Assembly (NCBI GenBank): GCA_011525875.1
Contig: WYBN01000003.1
Coordinates: 1 to 64,000 of the forward strand
Source of the DNA: Melioribacteraceae bacterium
GTDB taxonomy: Bacteria; Bacteroidota; Ignavibacteria; Ignavibacteriales; Melioribacteraceae
Direction: 5' to 3'
DNA: 64,000 bases
The translations under genes were made by a program, and so were the position numbers. Below the pieces are notes generated by a model. That model was given only the letters and a program-made list of their open reading frames with translations. It did no database searches and was not told where the DNA came from. Below, piece after piece: positions 8,557 to 17,448 of this stretch; positions within the stretch are counted from its first letter, which is position 1, and each line of letters starts with the position of its first letter.

Positions 8557-10494
8557 ATGTTAGATAAGAAACGCGAGAATATGTCCAGGGAAAAGGAAAA
8601 GGTTGAACGCAGGGTAAAGTCGGATCAAAATGCACCGGCAAAATTCACAAATCCGGACGAATATTCACAAGAAGAACTCTCAATGCTTGAGGGTTTATAT
8701 AACAATTCATTCAAGGATATAAGAGAAGGGGAAATAATCAAAGGAAAAGTTGTAAGTATTTCTCCGGATAATGTTGTTTTAGATGTTGGCTTCAAATCAG
8801 ACGGAACAATTCCAAGAAATGAATTCGACCCTAATGAAGAGCTTAAGATCGGGATGGAAGTCGATATTGTGATTGAAAGCGTTGAGGACGAGGAAGGCAA
8901 TCTTGTTTTAAGCAAGAAAAGAGCAGATTTCTTGAAAGTATGGTCAAGGATTATGTCCGCATTTGAAAATGAGGAAATTCTTCAGGGTAAAATTCTAAAG
9001 AGAATTAAAGGCGGAATGGTTGTTGATTTACTTGGAATGGAAGCGTTTCTGCCCGGTTCGCAAATTGACATCCGACCTGTGCGTGATTTTGATGCATTCG
9101 TCGGACAAACTATGGATTTTAAAATAGTCAAAGTTAATGTTCCAACTGAAAACGTGGTTGTATCTCATAAAGTGCTAATAGAAGAAACAATAGCCGATCA
9201 AAGGAAAGAAATTCTTGAAGGATTGGATAAAGGACAAATTTTGGAAGGCATTGTTAAAGCGATTACAGATTTCGGCGTTTTCGTTGATCTGGGTGGAGTT
9301 GACGGACTTATTCACATTACTGACTTAAGCTGGGGAAGAATTACTCATCCTAGTGAAGTTGTTAGACTCGATGAAAAGATCAAGGTTGTTGTCACTGATT
9401 TTGATACCGAGAAGCGAAGAATATCTCTCAGCCTGAAGCAGCTTCTGCCACACCCGTGGGAAAAAATTGAAGAGAAATATAAGATCGGAGACAAAGTTTC
9501 GGGACGCGTCGTATCTCTTACAGATTATGGCGCATTTATAGAAATTGAAAAAGGAATTGAAGGGTTGATACATATTTCTGAGATGAGCTGGACTCAGCAT
9601 ATAAGCCATCCTTCACAGTTTGTTTCTATGGGCCAGGTTGTTGAAGCCGTGATTCTTAGTTTGGATAAAGGCGATAAAAAGATTTCTCTTGGTATGAAAC
9701 AGCTTACACCGGATCCTTGGGAAGAACTGATGAAAAAGTATCCTGTCGGTTCGAAGCATTCTGGCATTGCCAGAAATCTTACCAACTTCGGCGTCTTCGT
9801 TGAATTGGAACCTGGTATTGACGGGTTAGTTCATATTTCGGATCTTTCATGGACAAAGAAAATCCGTCACCCCGGCGAAGTGGTGAAAAAAGGCGAAACA
9901 ATTGAAGTTATTGTGCTTGGTATTGATACAGAACAGAGAAAAATTTCTCTCGGGCATAAGCAAATTAATGATAACCCGTGGGATAATTTTGAGAAAGCTT
10001 ACGCCACCGGAACTATTCACGAGGCAAAAATCGTGCGTATTATTGAAAAAGGATTAATTGCAGAATTGCCTTTAGGAGTTGACGGGTTTATTCCTACTAC
10101 TCAGCTTTCGCCTGCAAAAATTAAAAACTTATCATTCTGTTTCCCTATTGAGACGACTCTTCCTCTTAAAGTGATTGATTTTGATAAAGAAAACAAGAAG
10201 ATTGTTTTGAGCGCCATAGCCTATCTTAAAGATAAAACAGATAATGAAATTGGTGAGTATATCAAAAAATATAAGCTCGAAAAAGTCAACATTCAGGATA
10301 TAATTAACGCTGATACAGGCAAGTTCGATTCTTCTGATTTTAATATTTACGAGGAAAAAACTATACCTGCTGCACCTGCAGTTGAAGTTAAGGAAAATGT
10401 TCCGCTTCAAATGGAAACTGATAATGTTGCGAAGGCAGAGGAATCTAAAGAGTCTGTGGAAGATTCCGCAGAAGCTGAAAAAGAAAATAAATAA
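8557..10494 (+). CDS. rpsA: 30S ribosomal protein S1
   Basis: S1 binds mRNA on the 30S subunit and helps start translation. The 645-aa protein has six S1/OB repeats, at roughly residues 56-122, 138-206, 224-294, 309-381, 396-468 and 483-555. Repeats 3-5 are the most canonical (GVFVDLGGVDGLIHITDLSW, GAFIEIEKGIEGLIHISEM, GVFVELEPGIDGLVHIS). The C-terminus is a low-complexity acidic tail rich in Glu and Ala. The ATG is preceded by a perfect AGGAGG, four bases away. A 36-nt hairpin lies in its leader and a strong terminator follows its stop. A 22-residue extension rich in Lys and Arg precedes the first conserved helix. Confidence 0.96.
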   Translation: MLDKKRENMSREKEKVERRVKSDQNAPAKFTNPDEYSQEELSMLEGLYNNSFKDIREGEIIKGKVVSISPDNVVLDVGFKSDGTIPRNEFDPNEELKIGMEVDIVIESVEDEEGNLVLSKKRADFLKVWSRIMSAFENEEILQGKILKRIKGGMVVDLLGMEAFLPGSQIDIRPVRDFDAFVGQTMDFKIVKVNVPTENVVVSHKVLIEETIADQRKEILEGLDKGQILEGIVKAITDFGVFVDLGGVDGLIHITDLSWGRITHPSEVVRLDEKIKVVVTDFDTEKRRISLSLKQLLPHPWEKIEEKYKIGDKVSGRVVSLTDYGAFIEIEKGIEGLIHISEMSWTQHISHPSQFVSMGQVVEAVILSLDKGDKKISLGMKQLTPDPWEELMKKYPVGSKHSGIARNLTNFGVFVELEPGIDGLVHISDLSWTKKIRHPGEVVKKGETIEVIVLGIDTEQRKISLGHKQINDNPWDNFEKAYATGTIHEAKIVRIIEKGLIAELPLGVDGFIPTTQLSPAKIKNLSFCFPIETTLPLKVIDFDKENKKIVLSAIAYLKDKTDNEIGEYIKKYKLEKVNIQDIINADTGKFDSSDFNIYEEKTIPAAPAVEVKENVPLQMETDNVAKAEESKESVEDSAEAEKENK

Positions 10495-10510
10495 TATTGT
10501 TGCAAAATTT

Positions 10511-10569
10511 TGGGGCTGTTTATGAAATGTTAAATTTTTAGATTAACATTCATGCAGCCCCATTTTTTT
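10511..10569 (+). terminator. Rho-independent terminator of rpsA
   Basis: TGGGGCTG (10511-10518) pairs with CAGCCCCA (10554-10561), and the inner arms TGAAATGTTAA and TTAACATTCA extend the stem. Seven T's follow. The hairpin contains an ATG at 10552 that is in frame with mtaB, which argues against that ATG as the mtaB start. Confidence 0.9.
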
Positions 10570-10584
10570 ACAAAGGATTTTAAT

Positions 10585-11904
10585 TTGTCTAAAGTTGCAT
10601 TTTTCACATTAGGGTGTAAGTTGAACTTTTCTGAAACCTCAACCGTGGCACGACAATTTGCCGAGGGGGGGTTTGAGATAGTGGATTTTAATTGCGCTGC
10701 AGACGTTTATGTTGTTAATACTTGCACGGTTACAGAGAATGCTGAAAAAGAGTGCAGACAGATAGTGCGCCGCGCCCAGCGCCTGAACCCGAATGCTTTT
10801 ATTGCTGTTACCGGATGTTACGCCCAGCTTCGTCCCGAAGAAATATCTTCAATTGCTGGAGTTGATGCCGTTCTTGGAAGCCACGAAAAGTTTAAAATCC
10901 TTTCTCTATTTGATGATTTTACTAAAAAAGAACTTTCGTGCGTACATGTTTCTCCAACGGAAGAGTTAAATGTATTCAACTCTTCATTTTCTTCGGAAGC
11001 TCTCGGTAGAACCCGTGCATTTCTAAAAATTCAAGACGGATGCGATTATAAATGCACATTCTGCACAATCCCGCTGGCAAGAGGTAAAAGCCGGAGTATC
11101 GAACCTGATATTGCGATCGCACAATTCAAAAATCTTCTTAATACCGGTTATAAAGAAATAATTTTAACCGGTGTGAATGTCGGGGATTATAATTACAGTG
11201 AAGGGAAGAATATTTATTATCTGCTAAAAAAAATGATTTCTATTAAAGGTGATTATCGTATAAGAATCAGCTCTATCGAACCGAATTTACTCACCGACGA
11301 AATTATTGATTTAGCGGCGGGCGAAGAAAAAATATGCAATCATTTTCATATTCCGCTGCAAAGCGGAAGTTCAAAAATTCTCAAACTTATGCAGCGAAGA
11401 TATAACACCGGACTTTACTATAATATAATAAATAAAGCGGTTAATAAAGTTAACGAACTGGGAATTGGCGTAGATGTAATTGTCGGATTCCCCGGTGAAA
11501 CGGAAAAGGATTTTCTTGAGACATATAAATTTATAAATGAACTTCCGGTGAGTTATCTCCACGTGTTCGCCTATTCCGAAAGACCTGAAACAAAAGCTAT
11601 TGAAATGACCGGAATGATTCCGGTCGCAGAAAGAAAAAAGCGTAATAATATGCTGAGAATATTGAGCGAAAAGAAAAGACAAAATTTCTATCGCAGCATG
11701 ATAGGCAGAGAAGTTAATGTTCTTTTTGAAAATGAATCACACAATGGCTATATGCACGGCTGGACTTCGAATTATGTTAGGGTGAAGAAACACTTTAACG
11801 AATCCTTAGTAAATAATTTCTCTCATGAAATGATTGACGATGTTATTGATAATATGTGCATTGTCGAAAAAAACAAACATCCGTTACTTAATTCTATTGG
11901 ATAA
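10585..11904 (+). CDS. mtaB: tRNA t6A37 methylthiotransferase MtaB
   Basis: MtaB turns t6A at position 37 of tRNAs into ms2t6A by radical-SAM chemistry with two 4Fe-4S clusters. The first cluster Cys are in LGCKLNF (11), VNTCTV (47) and TGCYAQ (78). The radical-SAM CxxxCxxC is GCDYKCTFC (153, 157, 160). A C-terminal TRAM-like domain follows from about 375. I start at TTG 10585 because the AAGGAT site is seven bases upstream and the product then begins MSKVAFFTLGCK, as in the family. An ATG at 10552 lies inside the rpsA terminator. The next gene starts five bases after the stop, so this is the head of an operon-like run. Confidence 0.93.
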   Translation: MSKVAFFTLGCKLNFSETSTVARQFAEGGFEIVDFNCAADVYVVNTCTVTENAEKECRQIVRRAQRLNPNAFIAVTGCYAQLRPEEISSIAGVDAVLGSHEKFKILSLFDDFTKKELSCVHVSPTEELNVFNSSFSSEALGRTRAFLKIQDGCDYKCTFCTIPLARGKSRSIEPDIAIAQFKNLLNTGYKEIILTGVNVGDYNYSEGKNIYYLLKKMISIKGDYRIRISSIEPNLLTDEIIDLAAGEEKICNHFHIPLQSGSSKILKLMQRRYNTGLYYNIINKAVNKVNELGIGVDVIVGFPGETEKDFLETYKFINELPVSYLHVFAYSERPETKAIEMTGMIPVAERKKRNNMLRILSEKKRQNFYRSMIGREVNVLFENESHNGYMHGWTSNYVRVKKHFNESLVNNFSHEMIDDVIDNMCIVEKNKHPLLNSIG

Positions 11905-11908
11905 TAAA

Positions 11909-12643
11909 ATGAAAAACTACACTTTATTTATTTATCTACTCCCAATTATGATATTTGCACAAGATAATTTGCCAAAGACTATTGCCGAATTGAAAACCCG
12001 CGTCATGATTGAATCTCCCAAACTTCAGAATGATTATCAATTAATTCATTCAGTTCCGGAAAAGAAAAGTCCGGGGCTTGCAATTATTTATTCATTCCTT
12101 CTGCCTGGAATGGGGGAATTGTACGCAGGAGATTATTCTACCGGACAGTACTTTACAATTGCCGACGGCGTGCTCTGGGGTTTTTTGTTTGGTTTTAATA
12201 CTTACGGGAACTGGCAGGAAAATAACTATAAAAGCTTTTTGAGGTCTGAAGGCGGTGGAAACCCCATCGGAAAAGATGAAGATTTTTTCGCAAATGTCGG
12301 GCTTTATGTTGATATTGATCAGTATAACAGAAGACAGGAACTTGACAGAAATTTCAATGCAATATATGATGAAGAAAAATACTATTGGAAATGGGATTCA
12401 CAAAACCAGAGGAGAGAATATCGCAGTATGTGGCTCTCAAGCGAAAATGCCTATAATAACTTACGCTTTGCTGCTGGCGCATTGCTGTTAAATAGGGTTG
12501 TCAGCATCATCAATGCTGTCAGGCTTGTTTCTGCTCATAATAGAGAATTAACGGAAAAACCCGGTTTGGAAATTTCGTTCGGGGTAGATAATTCGCCTGA
12601 TTTCCAGAGCAGAATGAACATTTATTTCAGATCGCCGTTATAA
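11909..12643 (+). CDS. DUF5683-like membrane/envelope protein
   Basis: The 244-aa product begins with a signal-like stretch (MKNYTLFIYLLPIMIFAQDN). The central part SPGLAIIYSFLLPGMGELYAGDYSTGQYF is the 'PGlGqiY' pattern of the DUF5683 family common in Bacteroidota and relatives. The function of that family is unknown. A second hydrophobic helix (LWGFLFGFNTYGNW) and a third near the C-terminus (FAAGALLLNRVVSIINAVRLVS) suggest an inner-membrane protein. I start at the ATG at 11909, five bases after the mtaB stop; an upstream start inside mtaB would destroy the signal sequence. The next gene follows after one base. Confidence 0.75.
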   Translation: MKNYTLFIYLLPIMIFAQDNLPKTIAELKTRVMIESPKLQNDYQLIHSVPEKKSPGLAIIYSFLLPGMGELYAGDYSTGQYFTIADGVLWGFLFGFNTYGNWQENNYKSFLRSEGGGNPIGKDEDFFANVGLYVDIDQYNRRQELDRNFNAIYDEEKYYWKWDSQNQRREYRSMWLSSENAYNNLRFAAGALLLNRVVSIINAVRLVSAHNRELTEKPGLEISFGVDNSPDFQSRMNIYFRSPL

Positions 12644-12644
12644 A

Positions 12645-12980
12645 ATGACCGAGGAATTGGATAGTGATCTTGAGGAATACTGTAGAGAATTCGAGAACCT
12701 ATTCCCATTTGACGTGGAGATATGTCCCAAGTGCGGGATCAATCTCAGCAAGGCAGCTTTACCCCCAGCCGATTGGGTTAAAGTTCATGAATGTTTCAGC
12801 TGCGAAGAAGCGGCTGAATTATTTAAATTTCTCAGAACTAAAAATATCTGCGTTATCGCACAGCAGAATATTAATGAACTGGGTCGGATAAATTCAGAAC
12901 TGCCTGTTAAATTATTGGTAATAAAGAGCCAATATCAAAAAGCAAAGACTATAATCGAGAAAAGACAGTCGCATTTTTAA
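12645..12980 (+). CDS. Zinc-ribbon protein with a DUF2007-like domain
   Basis: A 111-aa acidic protein of unknown function. Cys 27 and 30 (EICPKCGINL) and Cys 50 and 53 (HECFSC) make a likely zinc ribbon. The second half (AAELFKFLRTKNICVIAQQNI... PVKLLVIKSQYQKAKTIIEK) looks like the small ferredoxin-like DUF2007 fold, sometimes named 'putative signal transducing protein'. It starts one base after the previous stop, so it is co-translated. The N-terminus contains another Cys (13) that might join metal binding. The zinc ribbon is seen directly; the domain name is inferred from pattern. Confidence 0.65.
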   Translation: MTEELDSDLEEYCREFENLFPFDVEICPKCGINLSKAALPPADWVKVHECFSCEEAAELFKFLRTKNICVIAQQNINELGRINSELPVKLLVIKSQYQKAKTIIEKRQSHF

Positions 12981-13042
12981 AAATCTTTTCTGATAATCTC
13001 CGCTCATATAATTATATTAGAAATATAATTCACACTTGATTT

Positions 13043-13777
13043 ATGCTAAACTATAAACTCACGATTCAGTACAAAGGCACTAATTATTCGGGCTGGCAAA
13101 TTCAAATAAATGCAGATTCGGTTCAGCAGCGTCTCACAGATGCGATTCAAATTATTACTAAAGAAAAAGTTAATCTAATTGCTTCCGGTCGAACGGATGC
13201 GGGAGTTCATGCGTTAGGGCAGGTTGCAAACTTTCGGATTAACAAAGAATTGGATTTAAGAAAATTCCAATACTCTTTGAATTCAATTCTTCCGTATGAT
13301 ATTGCCGTGATTAAAACAGAACCGGTTCACCCCGACTTTCACGCTCGGTTTGACGCAAAAAAAAGAAGTTATATTTATTTATTGTCTAAAATGAAGTCGC
13401 CTTTTTTTAATGATTTTGCGCATCAACTAAATTGGCTTGATGAACTTCACACCTCGGAACTGAATGTTTTAAGCAAGATTTTAATAGGCGAATTTGATTT
13501 TTCTTCGTTCACAAAAAAAAGTAATGATATTGAAAATAAAAAATGTAGTATATTTGATATACATTGGCGGACTAATAAAGAACTGACGGTTTTCTTCATT
13601 GAAGCAAATAGATTTCTGCATGGAATGGTTAGAGCTATAGTTGGGACGCTTTTATTCACTTACGAAAAAAAAATGGATAAAAATTTTCTGCTTGAAATAT
13701 TAAATGAAAAAAAACGGGAGTCGGCTTCTATGGCTGTTCCCGGTAAAGGCTTATTTTTATATAAGGTAAAATATTAA
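13043..13777 (+). CDS. truA: tRNA pseudouridine(38-40) synthase TruA
   Basis: TruA isomerises uridines 38-40 in the anticodon stem-loop of many tRNAs. The 244-aa protein begins YKLTIQYKGTNYSGWQIQ and has the catalytic Asp (about 52) in ASGRTDAGVHALGQVANF. The later motifs HARFDAKKRSYIYLL and ANRFLHGMVRAIVGTLL are also canonical. An AT-only inverted repeat (13011-13029) lies upstream and may be part of a promoter region. The SDR gene starts two bases after the stop. It is the second tRNA modification gene of this region after mtaB. Confidence 0.95.
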   Translation: MLNYKLTIQYKGTNYSGWQIQINADSVQQRLTDAIQIITKEKVNLIASGRTDAGVHALGQVANFRINKELDLRKFQYSLNSILPYDIAVIKTEPVHPDFHARFDAKKRSYIYLLSKMKSPFFNDFAHQLNWLDELHTSELNVLSKILIGEFDFSSFTKKSNDIENKKCSIFDIHWRTNKELTVFFIEANRFLHGMVRAIVGTLLFTYEKKMDKNFLLEILNEKKRESASMAVPGKGLFLYKVKY

Positions 13778-13779
13778 TT

Positions 13780-14535
13780 ATGATTGATTTAACAGGGAAA
13801 ACCGCTTTGATTACCGGCGGTTCGCGGGGTATAGGCGCCGCTTGTGTCAGAATGTTTGCTGGAGTGGGAGCTCAAGTAGCTTTTACTTATTTTCAAAATG
13901 AAAGCCTCGCGCAGCAATTGGTTTCTAATCTCGGGGTAAATGTAAAAGCAATTCCTTATAAAGTGGATATGAGTTCGGAAGAAGATATTATTTCTTGCAT
14001 CAAGAAGGTGAAAAAGGATTTCGGCAGCATCGACATACTTGTAAACAATGCAGGCATCTGGAAGAGAAATCCGGTTGATGAAATGAATTTGAAGGAATGG
14101 AACGAAACAATTCAGGTGAATTTGAACAGCACGTTTCTATTTGCGAGCAAAGTCACACCGATTATGAAAGAAAAGAATTTCGGCAGAATCATAAATATAT
14201 CTTCGACTGCGGGTCAGAGGGGCGAAGCAAATTATTCTCATTATGCAGCTTCGAAAGGGGCTATTATTTCATTCACAAAATCACTTGCTTCGGAATTCAG
14301 TGGAATGAATATAAATGTTAACTGCGTAGCCCCCGGATGGGTTTATACCGATATGAGTAATGAAGTTCTGCTCAATCCAAAAATGGAAAATAATCTGAAA
14401 GAATATAATCCGGTCGGCAGGGCAGCTTACCCGGACGAAATAGCGGGGCCTGTACTATTCCTGGCTTCAAAACTTGCCGATCATATTAACGGTGAAATTT
14501 TAAACGTGAACGGCGGAAGCGTTCTCTGCGGTTAA
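13780..14535 (+). CDS. Short-chain dehydrogenase/reductase (FabG-like)
   Basis: A classical SDR of 251 aa that should use NAD(P)H. It shows TGGSRGIG (12-19), NNAG (89-92), the catalytic Ser (141/142), Tyr 155 and Lys 159 in YSHYAASKG, and VAPGWVYTDM after it. The pattern is closest to 3-oxoacyl-ACP reductases, but no fatty-acid synthesis gene is adjacent, so the substrate is open. It is translationally close to truA (two bases) and followed 13 bases later by a membrane protein gene. I give no gene symbol because fabG paralogues are common. Confidence 0.88.
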   Translation: MIDLTGKTALITGGSRGIGAACVRMFAGVGAQVAFTYFQNESLAQQLVSNLGVNVKAIPYKVDMSSEEDIISCIKKVKKDFGSIDILVNNAGIWKRNPVDEMNLKEWNETIQVNLNSTFLFASKVTPIMKEKNFGRIINISSTAGQRGEANYSHYAASKGAIISFTKSLASEFSGMNINVNCVAPGWVYTDMSNEVLLNPKMENNLKEYNPVGRAAYPDEIAGPVLFLASKLADHINGEILNVNGGSVLCG

Positions 14536-14548
14536 ATATGGAGTAATT

Positions 14549-15007
14549 ATGGAAATATTGGCAGGTTATCATTCTTTGATAATCCATTTCCCCATTGCAT
14601 TTTTTTTTCTTTATGCGTTTTTTGAACTCACAGCTTTAATTAATAAAACAGAAAAATTCGATATTTCGATACAGATTATATTGTCTCTTGCAGTTTTTAC
14701 AGCGGTTATTTCTGTTTTTACCGGCAACCAAGCAATGCAGTATTTTATAAAACTAAATCCAAATGCCGATGGCAGTGTTTTAGGCTTAATCGATGAACAT
14801 GAAAAATACGCAACATTTACGGTGTTCTATTTTTTGATTTTGCTGATTATTAGAAGCTTTTTATTTTTCAAAAAGAAATTGAAAAGATTCTGCAGACTTA
14901 GTCTGACTCTAGCGGCTGTGATCGGATTGTATTTGATTTATGAAACCGGAATACACGGCGGCGAACTTGTATTTAAATACGGAGTAGGAACGGAAATTTT
15001 TAGGTAA
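14549..15007 (+). CDS. DUF2231-like four-helix membrane protein
   Basis: The 152-aa protein has four hydrophobic helices (about 10-30, 45-65, 90-110, 120-140). It starts with GYHSLIIHFPIAFFFLYAFFEL, the HFPIa motif of the DUF2231 family. That family is of unknown function and is sometimes found near heme or redox proteins; the conserved His residues could bind a metal or heme, which is a guess. A second family feature, HGGELVFKYGVG, is at the C-terminus. It sits in the same run of plus-strand genes, five bases before the next one. Confidence 0.8.
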   Translation: MEILAGYHSLIIHFPIAFFFLYAFFELTALINKTEKFDISIQIILSLAVFTAVISVFTGNQAMQYFIKLNPNADGSVLGLIDEHEKYATFTVFYFLILLIIRSFLFFKKKLKRFCRLSLTLAAVIGLYLIYETGIHGGELVFKYGVGTEIFR

Positions 15008-15012
15008 ATCCT

Positions 15013-15603
15013 ATGGCAAAAAAAATAGCGTTTATTTTAATTATGATTTCGTCCGTGCTTTCCGGACAAATCTTTAAACTTGGTGAAGCCCGCGGTTTGT
15101 TTATGTCAATCGCAGTCGGACCGAAAATACCCATTGGCGCATTCAGTGACAATAGAAATCTGGGTGTCGGTTTCGATGCAGCCTTGTCTTATACCGATAA
15201 TAAGTATATGCCGATGTTCGCTTATGCAAGGATTGGATATCAGCATTACCCGGGCAAACAGGGATTGTACAAACGAAGCGATTATTCTTCGTTCTCAAGC
15301 AATGTAATTCTGATTGAACCCGGAATAAGATTTTTTTTGCCGCCACTATTTAATGAAGATTTTATACTTCTGCCCATTATTGAAGGAGGGTTTTCCTGGG
15401 GTTATTTTGAAAATTACCATCAGTTCAAAGTTGATACGAACCGTGATAATTTTGTGGAGGAAGTTTCGAAATTTGGAATTCATTTAGGCGGGGGTTTTTC
15501 TATGTTTTTGATGGATGTTATTACATACTATAACTACTTTCAGGATTATCAATTTATCTCGGTAAACCTTAGAATCAGAATACCAATTTTTGTTAAAGTT
15601 TAG
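15013..15603 (+). CDS. Predicted outer-membrane beta-barrel protein
   Basis: A 196-aa protein with an N-terminal signal peptide (MAKKIAFILIMISSVLSGQ). After it come alternating hydrophobic/polar strands rich in Gly and Tyr (YARIGYQHYPG, EGGFSWGYFENYHQF, FGIHLGGGFSMF), ending in RIRIPIFVKV. This is the look of a small porin-like barrel of eight or so strands. No family name can be given. It starts five bases after the DUF2231-like gene and is followed closely by a crotonase gene, so it may be cotranscribed with both. Confidence 0.7.
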   Translation: MAKKIAFILIMISSVLSGQIFKLGEARGLFMSIAVGPKIPIGAFSDNRNLGVGFDAALSYTDNKYMPMFAYARIGYQHYPGKQGLYKRSDYSSFSSNVILIEPGIRFFLPPLFNEDFILLPIIEGGFSWGYFENYHQFKVDTNRDNFVEEVSKFGIHLGGGFSMFLMDVITYYNYFQDYQFISVNLRIRIPIFVKV

Positions 15604-15612
15604 GAGAAACAA

Positions 15613-16395
15613 ATGAATTTGAAAAATTTACTTATTGAAAATAAAAAAAGCACAGCGCTTTTAACTATTAATAGAGCCGAAAAATTGAATGCTCTTAATC
15701 ATGAAACTCTTTTGGAATTACAGACATCTTTTCTTCAATTTCAGAAGGACAGCAGCATTAAAGTAATTATAATAACCGGAAGCGGCGAGAAAGCTTTCGT
15801 TGCGGGCGCAGATATTGACGAGATTAATAAACTTGATAAACAAAAAGGGCGCGAGTTTGCCGGATTCGGGCAATCTGTTTTTAATTTAATTGAAAATCTC
15901 GGCAAGCCTGTTATTGCAGCGGTAAATGGTTTTGCCCTCGGGGGCGGCTGTGAGTTAGTGTTAGCCTGTCATATTAGATATGCGTCTGTCAATGCAAAAT
16001 TCGGGCAGCCCGAAGTTAAGTTAGGTATTATACCCGGATACGGCGGCACTCAGCGGTTAAGCAGATTAATTAACTCGGGAAGAGCTGCAGAATTAATATT
16101 ATCCGGCGATATCGTTTCGGCAGAGGAAGCATACAGAATTGGATTAGTGAATAAAATCTTTTCGGCTGAAGAATTGCTGGAAAGGAGCTTTGAACTGGCA
16201 GATAAAATATCATCCTTCGGGCAAATTGCCGTACGCAAAGCACTTGAATGTATAAAAATGACCGGTCAATTATCTCTTGCCGAAGGATTGAAATTTGAAG
16301 CTCAGGAATTTGCCGAGTGCTGCGACACTCAGGATTTTATCGAAGGCACTTCGGCATTTCTTCAGAAAAGAAAACCAAACTTTAAAAATTCTTAA
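15613..16395 (+). CDS. Enoyl-CoA hydratase/isomerase family protein
   Basis: A crotonase-fold enzyme of 260 aa, acting on acyl-CoA thioesters. The oxyanion-hole segments are present (FVAGADIDE near 62-70 and NGFALGGGCEL near 105-115). The two catalytic Glu of the hydratases are at about 114 and 134 (GGCELVLACHIRYAS...FGQPEVKLGIIPGYGGTQRL), at the spacing of the canonical enzyme. It is therefore more likely a true hydratase than an isomerase. A GGAGAAA ribosome binding site precedes the ATG. No other beta-oxidation gene is in the window, so its pathway stays open. Confidence 0.9.
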   Translation: MNLKNLLIENKKSTALLTINRAEKLNALNHETLLELQTSFLQFQKDSSIKVIIITGSGEKAFVAGADIDEINKLDKQKGREFAGFGQSVFNLIENLGKPVIAAVNGFALGGGCELVLACHIRYASVNAKFGQPEVKLGIIPGYGGTQRLSRLINSGRAAELILSGDIVSAEEAYRIGLVNKIFSAEELLERSFELADKISSFGQIAVRKALECIKMTGQLSLAEGLKFEAQEFAECCDTQDFIEGTSAFLQKRKPNFKNS

Positions 16396-16418
16396 TCATT
16401 AAAACCGGTAAACCGAAT

Positions 16419-17414
16419 TTGGCTTTCTATCGGAAGTTAATTTATATACTGCTGGCTTCGGCGGTTGTGCTGCTGATTTTAAATATTATTGTTGAGTTTG
16501 CACAAAAACCCGCCGAAGAAAATCCTGTAAACGAAACTTCCCGCCGATCGCTTGAGAATACTCTTTGGAACACTATTCAATCTTACGGCATCAAAAGCGA
16601 ATGGATTACTACAAAGATATACAAAAAGACAGAGCATGATTCACTTGAATATTACTTCAATATAAAATTTCCGCATGATCTTCCTCTTGTATTATTTTTA
16701 AATGAACTGAACGCCGTTTATTCTAATTCAGACGTCAAACTTGAAGCTGTTGAAAAGGTGAATCATGCAAATTCGATTTTAACATTCAGCGTAAATAACA
16801 ATCCAAAACTCCGGGCGGAAATTATTTATGATAAACAAATAGTTCGAGACTACTCGGAATTTACATTTTTAATAGATATCTCGGATGAACCTGATTCGGT
16901 AAAGGTGGAGGAAATATTGAAGCTTTCCGCTGTTCCATTTATTTATTTACTACAACCTTCTAATTACTCCGAGCAAATCATAAAATATTTAGCTGGACGA
17001 ACAGATTTTGCTATAATTCTCGGTGATGCGGTTCAAGCTGAAAGATTTTCAATGAATGAAAAAATGAATAAGAACTCGTTAAAAAAATCAATCACAAATC
17101 TTATTTCAATTTTCGGGCGTAATGCAGAGTTTTTTATTGATTCCAATTCTGAATTGTATAGATCGGCAGTGTATAATTTTATTAGAGATGAGTTTGCCAG
17201 ATATCAAATTATTCTTAATCCATCGTCAATCATAGTTAAACTGGATGTATCGGGAGAGGATGAACTTAAATCGTTATTCGAGTTTCATGTCGTCAGCTCG
17301 AAACTGCACGAGAAAAAATTATTTTCCGCCGATATTGAATCTTTCAATAAGCTGATGCCGGAAATAATAAAACTGAAAAAAGCAGGGCACCGGTTTTCTG
17401 CATCCATCAAATAA
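16419..17414 (+). CDS. Divergent polysaccharide-deacetylase (YibQ)-like membrane-anchored protein
   Basis: A 331-aa protein with one N-terminal membrane helix (LIYILLASAVVLLILNIIVEF) and a large extracytoplasmic part. Residues about 150-310 (FTFLIDISDEPDSVKVEEILKLSAVPFIYLLQPSNYSEQIIKYL, then DFAIILGD) recall the YibQ/DUF610 divergent polysaccharide deacetylase fold, where IDD/lp-pfTfaiLP and periodic strands appear. The usual catalytic Asp-His-His set is not evident, so it may be a non-enzymatic member. The start is a TTG at 16419 without a strong ribosome binding site. It ends the plus-strand run and converges on a phosphodiesterase gene. The fold assignment is a pattern judgement. Confidence 0.55.
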   Translation: MAFYRKLIYILLASAVVLLILNIIVEFAQKPAEENPVNETSRRSLENTLWNTIQSYGIKSEWITTKIYKKTEHDSLEYYFNIKFPHDLPLVLFLNELNAVYSNSDVKLEAVEKVNHANSILTFSVNNNPKLRAEIIYDKQIVRDYSEFTFLIDISDEPDSVKVEEILKLSAVPFIYLLQPSNYSEQIIKYLAGRTDFAIILGDAVQAERFSMNEKMNKNSLKKSITNLISIFGRNAEFFIDSNSELYRSAVYNFIRDEFARYQIILNPSSIIVKLDVSGEDELKSLFEFHVVSSKLHEKKLFSADIESFNKLMPEIIKLKKAGHRFSASIK

Positions 17415-17448
17415 AGTAGAATTTAGTACAGCTAAATCATTTATTCAA

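Noticed and set aside
13011..13029. AT-only inverted repeat (ATTATATT / AATATAAT) before truA
   Set aside because: In DNA this AT-rich an eight-base repeat of A and T only is weak evidence; it may just be promoter-region composition.
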